DNA of 64,000 nt from Gnetum montanum. Lineage: Eukaryota > Streptophyta > Gnetopsida > Gnetales > Gnetaceae. Below the pieces are notes generated by a model that searched no databases, had not been told where the DNA came from, and saw only the letters and a list, made by a program, of their open reading frames with translations. The stretch lies in NCBI GenBank assembly GCA_015680685.1, contig MNCI01011129.1, positions 65,830-129,829 of the forward strand, read 5' to 3'. Shown here piece after piece: positions 56,825-64,000 of this stretch (position 1 is its first letter; every line of letters begins with the position of its first letter). Both the position numbers and the translations under genes were made by a program.

Positions 56825-57515
56825 AATGCTATGTCATGGATAGGAGTATGTCTGGAAAGGTGGGTTGCTCTGTAACGTGGCGTGTAGTGTATACGCTTCA
56901 AAGGATAGTGTATGGTATCAGCGTATACAGCATATACAACATGTGCAATGTATACAACGTATATGGGTAGCGTAGACACTGGAAAGCGTATAAGGCGCAG
57001 GATGAGTCAGCGTAAAGTGGGACAGTGTGAAATAAGAGCATAAGACAGGGATCAACATACAGCGTAAAAGAGGTGATCAGTGTAACACAAGAATGTATGA
57101 TAAGTTGCAGCATAAAGGACTACTTAGCGTAAAAATGGTGTTTAGGGTAAAACAGACGAATGTGACAAACTCAGCGTAAACACAAGCTCAGCGTAAAATA
57201 GGCCAGAGTGTAAAACAGAAGATAGCGCAAAGCAAGAGAGCGTACAATGGGTTGCAGCGTAAAAAATTTGTAGCGTAAACAGTTCACAGTATGAAATAGG
57301 CTCAGCGTAAAGGCCGACTCTGGCGTAAAGACAGGCACGTAAAACAGGTTGCAGTGTTAACAGTAGAGCATAAAATAGATGAACGTAAAACAAAGATGTA
57401 GGAGAGTAGGTTTTTAAGAACGTAAACGCTATGCAGTGTATTGCTGGCCAATTGCGGGTTGGAATTTCGGACCGGACAGCGTAAACGCTGGGAAAGTTGT
57501 AGACAAGGGTTTTAG
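56825..57515 (-). repeat. 5' leader of element C with GCGTAAA-type irregular repeats
   Basis: From about 56880 to 57500 the motif AGCGTAAA(A)CAG and variants recur irregularly, with a few GTATACGC forms near the gag end. No regular period was found. It is non-coding. It occupies the place of the 110-bp repeat of B and the 20-bp repeat of D. Confidence 0.75.
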
Positions 57516-57534
57516 GGCCCTCCTTCTAGCGCCA
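57516..57534 (-). promoter_or_regulatory. Primer binding site of C
   Basis: The minus strand reads TGGCGCTAGAAGGAGGGCC, separated by five bases from the LTR end. It is identical to the site of D. Confidence 0.85.
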
Positions 57535-57539
57535 ATTTC

Positions 57540-58721
57540 TGTACCACCTGAAATCATTGGTCTCCGGCTAGAAGGGAAAACAAAGGTCATGGGATCGTGG
57601 GACGGGTACAGAAGACCCTACCTTCGCCTGAGGGCGAGCTAGAATGCAATGGAGGCAGAGTACCTTGGGTGGTCTGCACGCGGATCAGACAAGGATTTCC
57701 CCGCGCGTACGCAAAACTCTAATACACTGGGTTATGCATAAATAGTGTGTAGGCGTAAATAGCAAAAACAGCGTAAAATGTAAACGGATGCAAATGAAGC
57801 ATAAGCGTAAATAGACGTAAACGATGCGTGGGCCAAATTGACGTAAAATTGTAAAAGAACTTGCAGCAAAAGTAAACAGTAGAGAGTCAAAGTACAGTGC
57901 ACCGGTCTAACGCAGTCGTGAGGGGACACAAGGCGGACGAAAAGCCCCGGCGTATGCAGGAATGACTCGGCCAGTTCGCAAGGCAGGCAGAGCGTAGAGA
58001 CTGTCCGTGCAGCGTACAGGATGTAAGAGGGTTTCAGCTCTTGTGCGTAGCGTAAATGTTCTCTAGTATGCTCCGAGATTTTTGCAACCATCCTGATGAA
58101 GTGGAAAAATGGGGGTTTTATATAGGTTATTACGCTAGACTCGGGATGGGAGACACGTGGCGCGTTGACCAGGTGCATACACTTTACAAATATACAAAAT
58201 GTTACAACTGCTGGGTGTATATGCTGGGCGTATATGCTGCATCAGGTCGGCATATACGCTGGGCGTATACGCTGAAAATGCTGGGTGTGAACTGGGTGGA
58301 GATGTTGAGCGTTGGGCGTATACGCTGGTGAATGTTGGGCGTACACGCCGGGCGTATACGCTGATGGATGCTGGGCGTACATGACTGGCGCATATGCCGA
58401 AGGATTTCCACTTGTTTCAATCCTTGCTCTTCGGTGTTATCTTCATGCTGTCATTGGAAGTCTTATCATCGAGCGTGTGCACCTGGAGTACTTGGGCGTG
58501 CACGCCAGAGAGTCGGGCGTATACGCTGGATGCTAGGCGTATACGCTACGGATGTGAGTTTGGGCATATATGCTGGCACAATGTACTTAGTAAAAAAAAC
58601 AAGTATTGTGATTCCAAGGTTACCGCGTGTGTGAAGTTTCATGCAGTCGGCGTCGTTCGTGGGTCCTAGGGACCTACTTGGTGTCGGGCGTATACTAAGC
58701 TCCGAATTTTGTGGTGTTTCA
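57540..58721 (-). repeat. 5' LTR of element C
   Basis: It extends from TGTACCACC at 57540 to ...GTGGTGTTTCA at 58721, followed by the CACTA target copy. A minus-strand promoter of the TATAAAACCCCC type lies near 58110-58125. GCGTATACGC palindromes lie at about 58205-58580. Confidence 0.92.
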
Positions 58722-59276
58722 CACTAGGCTAAGTGGTTGCTCAACACCCTCCATGTGTTGGAGAGGGTGGGACACCTCTAAACTTAGGAGGGTAGCCAAA
58801 GTGATAGTAGGAGTCATCTTCCTTATGTCAAAAGAGATGTGAGAAGGAGAGATGCTTGTAAGAAATGTTTAAAAATAGTAAGTTTTGAGCTAAATGGTTA
58901 AATATGAAAATTGTAAGGAAAATAGGCCAAAAATGGCTAAGTCTGAAAATGCTAAAAAATGGTTATTTCTATGGTTACACTTGTTATGCTTAGAGGAACT
59001 GTCATGTTGATAGGGTTTTCATGCTACATAGAACACAAAAAGCTTGACATAGTACATAGTTTTGGGCTTTTTATCCTATAGGATTCCAAGGGAACCGTCA
59101 ATTGGGACCAATCTCCACAGATCGAAATGTAGAAAACTCCTACGCTGGCCTATGATCTAGATACTACTGTAGCAATTCCACAAGAGTGTTATGTCTACAC
59201 TAGGCTATTGCTAGTGACAAGGGTATAGAAAGCATGTAGGACTACCCATGGCACATAGAAGAAACATAGAGGTTCA

Positions 59277-59295
59277 AGCCCTCCTTCTAGCATCA
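59277..59295 (-). promoter_or_regulatory. Decayed primer binding site of A
   Basis: AGCCCTCCTTCTAGCATCA on the plus strand corresponds to the GGCCCTCCTTCTAGCGCCA of C and D, with the CpG changed. Its place fits the expected LTR edge of A, directly before sequence resembling the inverted LTR ends (ACATTGGTGGCTAGAA). Confidence 0.75.
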
Positions 59296-59299
59296 AAAA

Positions 59300-61247
59300 A
59301 CTATAGAATTTGAAAACATTGGTGGCTAGAACACCGAGAGGTCATCAAGTGTATAGCCTAACCCTGAGTCTGGAAGAGGGCCATGCTATAGAAAATGGAA
59401 ACAAGGTGCCTTGAACAGTCTGGTCGAGCAAACAGGGACCTACATGGTGGACAATAAGTAGTTGCAAACAAAGTTTTTAGAGCATCACACATGGGAGTCA
59501 GAACAAGTAGGAGCATGACATGCATAACAATGAGAATGTATCAACATGAATATATCAATGCATATTCACAATAGAATTAAGTAACTATGCTAATAATTGG
59601 AAATACATGTTGTAGGAAAATGAAATGAGAGTTTAAGTGAGGAAATGAACCACCCCAGGATTTGGAAACATGAATTTTGATTAAATGATATGTGGAATCA
59701 GTATGCAGTGGTAGACAGGCACAATGGGGTAGCAAGGGAGTATGGTCATAATCCTTGCAATGTTGAGGATGTGGTGTTAACAGATGAAAAAGAGGTAGAA
59801 CCTGCTGGGTTGGCCATTTTCATATTGTATGGGTGTGGGGTGCAATGCTCAACTAGGTATCACACTCAAGTGCAAGGGTGAGGTAGATGTTAGGAGTGCT
59901 CTAATGTTGAGATTTTCCACACATCAACCTTTCGCCCACCAATATTTTGCAAAAGCCAACTACCAAAAGCTAACCTTTAAAACATTGATTTCTGGGGTAT
60001 TTATAGTGGCTAGATTTGATGGGAGATGTAGACTAGATGCCGCATGTCCTAGGTCCCATGTAGCATGAATGTGAACGAGTCATGCTAGCATGCTACGCTC
60101 AAGGTGTCAAGCTCTGAGTGTCAAGATCAATGGTGCTACGCTCTATAGGATAGGAATGGGAACTGAAAATCTACCAAACTATGACCATACTATCAAACTA
60201 CATGTGCCAAAGTATAAAGGACTACCATATACCTACAAAAAATGCAAAAAAAAAGTAATTTTGAGCATATGCTTTAACACTACGTCTTACCCCTCTTCTG
60301 AGTAGGGTCAAGTGGAGGAACAATTTTGGGGATCAATAAGGGATGCAAAAGAAAAGTAAACTATTCATCTTGACCACTGGAAGGATGTCAAAGCTAAGAA
60401 GAAGTTCGATGATGAGTCTTGGGAGCTTCTAGAAGCATTTGATAGCATTTTCCAAGCATTACATTATCTGTGTTGCATAGTGTAATGGAGTGTAGTGTAA
60501 AAACTTAGAAAATTTTTGCAATTTTGGCCTCCTACACTATCTACCCTACATAGCATAGTAGAGTGTAGTACTCCTAAATTGATGAATTTTGCTAAAACTG
60601 GAAATGCTACTCTAGGATGTATCAATATAGAAAACTTCAGGAACTAGGAAATGCATCTTCCATGTCAAAATATACTGATGCCTTCTTGTTTCACACTTGG
60701 AAAAATATCAGCCTTGAAAACCTATCAGGCTGGCTATGTTGTGCAACATAGTAGAGCGTAGAAATAATTTTAAGATAAAATTTTCCAAATTTCAAAATGT
60801 TTCTTCATGGCATCCTAACCATGATCTGAGGGTGAAGCAGGATTGGTAATCTTGGCAGTCAAAAAATTGCCAAATTCGACAGACTCCAGATCCAACACTT
60901 AGGAAAATTGGAGCTCCTAAACTTTTCCTATGTAATCTATGCTATGCAACATAGTAGATCTAAAAGATAGAAAATTTTCCAAACTATTTGGTCCATCCTT
61001 AGTGGTCTTTTGACCATTTCTAGGTTCACATTTGTGCAAACTAGCCTTGGAAACATGTGCTATGCTAGCTGTGCTAGGGAGCATAGTAGGCAAACTTAGA
61101 AAAATTTTGCAAACATCAGGATTTCTAGTGTGCTATGCTATCAACATTGTGTAGTGTGATGCTAGACTTAGAAAAATTTTTCCCAAGTTTTAACACTTAG
61201 ACAATTTTTCTATTAAGTAACAAGAGCCTGAAATTAGTCGTGTTTCA
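59300..61247 (-). repeat. Presumed 5' LTR of element A with its own short-repeat set
   Basis: The left edge adjoins the decayed primer site. From about 60470 to 61200 there are repeated strings such as CTATGCAACATAGTAGA, GCTATGTTGTGCAACATAGT and ACTTAGAAAAATTTTGCA. These replace the GCGTATACGC palindromes of B, C and D at the comparable U3 position. The end GTGTTTCA at 61240-61247 matches the terminal bases of other LTRs here. No reading frame is credible. Confidence 0.55.
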
Positions 61248-61874
61248 AAGATAATTATTACTTTTTTAGTTTTCTATTGTTAGGTTGACCAAAACAACAT
61301 TATCTCTAGCTCAATGCATAGTGTTCTCTGAGGTGATTCCAGTGGTACTAATTTCATCAATATCTGACTTATGGTTTAGGAGATATAATAATTCTCAAGT
61401 TATGTGTAATTTTAAAATTAAAAAAGCATTTTTTATAATTTTAAAATTTAATTTAAGAAAGAGATGTCTTTTTTTTCAATTTTTATTTTTTCATTTTTTG
61501 AAAAAAAGGAGATTGGAGGTCTCAAGTTTAATTTCAAGGCCCAACTTTTCAAAAATATTTTATATTTAAAATAAGAAAATAAAAAAACCAAATCCTTAGT
61601 AGGGTTATGACTTATCCTCCTACTAATTGCAACTGATCATAAATGGCCCCAAGGGCATCCATGCATCACACATCACCTATTTACATTGTGCCCATGCCTA
61701 CACTTACCATCATGCTACCTGCTACCTTATTACACCTACTACCCATTGTTGCATGTTCACTACTTGTTAGCCACTACGACCTTATCACCCACTGCTATAC
61801 TATACCCTACAACTATAGCTATTCCTAAAACCCATGCCATCTACTCTTCTGATTTCTCCACATTATCTACCTAT
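61248..61874. other. AT-rich flank without recognised feature
   Basis: This DNA lies outside the nest. Homopolymer-rich T and A runs (61430-61600) are followed by mixed sequence. The short ORFs here have low complexity and no homology that I recognise. Confidence 0.5.
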
Positions 61875-62335
61875 GTGTGCATCTTTGGTTGCCTTCAATG
61901 TCATGGATCATCACATTCCATGTCACTAATCATCACCTTCCATGCCATGAATCATCACCTCCATTTCCATAGATCATTATCTTCCATGACATGAATCATC
62001 ATCTCCCCTGTCATAGATCATCACCTCCCATGCCATGAATCATTACCTTACTTATCATAGACCATCACCTCTCACATTGTGAATCATCACTGTTCCTACC
62101 ATAGATCATCACCTCTCATATTTTGAATCATTGTCTCCCTTGTTGTGAATCATCACCTTCCATGCTACCAATCATCGCCTCCCATGGTGTACATCATCAC
62201 CTCCCATGCCACTAGCCTTTGTCTCCCATGCTATCAATGATCACCTCTTGCATTGTCAATTGTCACCTCCCTATTGCTAATCATCACCTCCCTTGGAATC
62301 GTCAACCATCACCTTTTTTAGTAGGATGTACCATG
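61875..62335. repeat. Minisatellite with ATCATCACCTCCCATG units
   Basis: Diverged units of roughly 20-25 bp, ATCATCACCTCCCATGCCATGA and relatives, recur about twenty times. The internal pairs 'CATGAATCATCACC' and 'CATAGATCATCACC' alternate. The repeat is non-coding and unlike the arrays of the retroelements. Confidence 0.85.
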
Positions 62336-63599
62336 CCAACCTTGTTTGGCTATGCATACGAACAGAAGTTGTGCAAGCCCTATGTGGGCCACATGAGCCA
62401 GTGATGAGCTACAAAAGCCCTAGGAAAAGGCTGCATGAGCATAGTGATGGATCATTCTAGTCCTAAAAAGGATCATGTAGGCCTAGTAAAAGGACCACAT
62501 GGGACCTAAAAAGGGCCACATACGTCTAGTAAAGAAGGCATGTGGGCCATGTAATCCTAGTAGAGGGCTACGTGGACCCTAAAATGGAATGCACAATCCC
62601 TAGGAAGACCCTAGAAAATGGTTGCATTAACTTGTGCTACCTTCACTAGCCTTGCATCATTGCCAGTGATAGCAAATGCTACACCGTTGCCACCTAACTT
62701 GGCGACCAATGTCACTAGCAACATCCCCAAACTTTGTTGCCTCAATGCCATCATGGCCATTACTATCATCGTTACTACTACTATGTAATGGAAAAATGCT
62801 TTATTAGTAGATGAAAAATTTGAAATTCCCATCAACTGATGGAAATTTTGAAATGCTCATTAGCTAAAAAAAAATTTGAAATTTCCATCATCAAATCATC
62901 AAGTTAAATTAAGAATGCACAAAAGCATTTTCAAAAATTCAAATTTGGAGCCTTAGTAACAATGAGAATGAAAAATTCATCATTAAGCATGGTCATCTTT
63001 GACTAGAACTAGGATGGGTGACCTCTTGGGAATTCTCAAAAAATGTGAAATTTTTTGTAAATTCAAAAAACTATAACTTTTGAATTTAAAGTCCATTTTC
63101 AATTAAACAAAAATTGATTCCAACATATTTGAACATTCTAGACTCAATGGAGCTCCAAATTTAACTTCTAGGTTATAGAAAATTAGCATTGTAATCCATT
63201 ATTTAAGGTCCCAAAAATAATTAGGATCTGGTGGTTTAGAAGAAATCCATGATAGTTTCAACCTCTTCTACAATTGATTAACTATTTTTAGATTCATAAT
63301 GGCCATAGAGGCCAAGGATTGCCAACATACTTAATTTCTTCAAATTACCAATGTTCAGAACTTGAAGAATAAATTGGAAAGCAATGGAGGACTAAGTTAA
63401 TGACTGAATGAATGCCCTTGAAGATCAAATCAATGAGATAAGGTGTGTTCAAGAAGAGCTTTGTTAGTAAAATCAAGGGTTTTGGATAGAGATGAAAAAT
63501 ATGTCTAAGAAAACTAGGAAATTATCTCAAAGTTGAAAGGATTAATGGTGAAACATGTAAGAAAAGATGGATTTCTTTGCAAACTCCATCAAGTAATTA
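62336..63599. other. Flank with short GGCCACATG-type repeats, otherwise featureless
   Basis: From about 62385 to 62600 the motif 'GGCCACATG...CCTAGTAAA' recurs a few times. From 62600 to about 63350 nothing was recognised beyond AT-rich sequence. The last part (63350-63600) may be the leader or gag start of the element that enters at the right edge. Confidence 0.4.
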
Positions 63600-64000
63600 A
63601 CTAACCATCTCACTTAGGCTTTAAATCCCACCCACATTCCAGATAGGGATCAACATCAAGATCAAGATTAGCTTCATCCTAGGGATTCACACTAAAATCA
63701 ACCCCCACCTACTAGTCAACAAGATGCCAAAATCCCTCCTTTAGATGATAGAGTAGAAACAAAAGATAAGGGATATGGGAATTGGCTTAAACCACCTAGA
63801 GAATTTCTAGCACAAGTTCATGCCAAGAAAGTAAAATTAGATCATTATTATGGAGCCCCTAGATCTAGTGCTAAGGTGAAGCATTGGCTTGATAAAATGA
63901 AAAACTACATCGATATGTTGAATTTGTTAAGCCAAGAAAATTTAGAAGTTGTCTCCTTGTATTTAAGAGGACTTACAACAACATGGTGGAATGGATTAAG
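63600..64000 (+). pseudogene. gag: Partial gag of an unrelated retrotransposon, cut by the window end
   Basis: In frame with the window end, the reading gives PPREFLAQVHAKKVKLDHYYG, AKVKHWLDKMKNYIDML and EVVSLYLRGLTTTWWNGL. This is the W...F/Y...L..G.A..WW pattern of a retrotransposon gag domain. The upstream part is rich in Asp/Gln and His (PDRDQHQDQD) and has two in-frame stops. It does not resemble the gag of A-D, so it belongs to another element family. The rest lies outside the window. Confidence 0.7.

Larger units (their letters stand above)
32015..58721 (-). mobile_element. Element C, Tat-type LTR retrotransposon with the best-preserved antisense gene
   Basis: Minus-strand element with the 5' LTR at 57540-58721 and a truncated 3' LTR at 32015-32794, flanked by perfect CACTA copies. 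Internal order on the minus strand is primer site, leader, gag-protease, array 1 (with element D inserted), antisense gene (plus), array 2, pol, array 3, LTR. Without D it measures about 16.9 kb. It has the most intact pol and antisense gene of the window, although both contain nonsense codons. Confidence 0.92.
58722..61247 (-). mobile_element. Element A, 5' portion (leader and presumed 5' LTR)
   Basis: Element A continues after C with about 550 bp of leader, a decayed primer site and the probable 5' LTR. The right border at 61247 is inferred from a GTGTTTCA end like that of the C and D LTRs. The matching 3' LTR lies outside the window, so the border could not be confirmed. Confidence 0.6.

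Noticed and set aside
58842-59270. Possible host sequence between C and the LTR of A
   Set aside because: Its place between the CACTA copy and the decayed primer site of A makes it the remaining leader of A.

Overview
This window looks like land-plant nuclear DNA that consists almost entirely of nested LTR retrotransposons. No host gene, rRNA, tRNA or CRISPR array was recognised. The organism is not identifiable from this sequence. An 18 kb element class and deep nesting suggest a large plant genome (inference).

Positions 1 to about 61247 form a single nest of four related Ty3/gypsy elements of the Tat type, called A to D here. The Tat assignment rests on an RT-linked RNase H followed by a second, archaeal-type RNase H, and on an ILGRPWL protease end. 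Element A (minus strand, oldest, its 3' end lies left of the window) occupies 1-10287, 28802-32014 and 58727-61247. Element B (plus strand, 10288-28801) sits in A's protease region, with near-identical 5-bp flanks ATAGG/ACAGG. Element C (minus strand, 32015-58721) sits in A's 5' leader, with perfect CACTA flanks. Element D (minus strand, 42635-52416) sits inside C, with GGGCT/GGGCC flanks. The order of events is therefore A, then B and C, then D.

The layout shared by A, B and C is: LTR, tRNA-Asn-type primer site, repeat-rich leader, gag-protease, short tandem array 1, a complete multi-exon gene on the OPPOSITE strand, array 2 (clear in B and C), RT-RNaseH-aRNaseH-integrase, array 3, polypurine tract, LTR. 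The antisense gene is the most unusual part. It has eight exons, is about 1,065 codons long in C, and in B and C has a TATA box and spliceosomal introns. Exons 1, 2, 6, 7 and 8 have identical lengths in B and C (131, 450, 195, 785 and 102 nt). Exon 2 and its splice phase are recognisable in A as well. Because it runs antisense, its introns are not removed from the element's genomic RNA and can survive retrotransposition. I do not recognise the protein family; the C-terminal third looks like a coiled coil.

The LTR U3 regions and intron 1 of the antisense gene share the same self-complementary motif, GCGTATACGC, in the B/C family. In the older A element they share a different motif set. This suggests that both transcription units use, or exchange, the same regulatory repeats.

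All coding regions carry premature stops, many explained by C-to-T or G-to-A transitions, so these copies are probably dead. Two N gaps (19423-19903, 46175-46775) and several single-N joins beside duplicated sequence mark weak assembly points. Right of 61247 lies AT-rich DNA, a minisatellite, and the start of a gag from an unrelated element that runs off the window.
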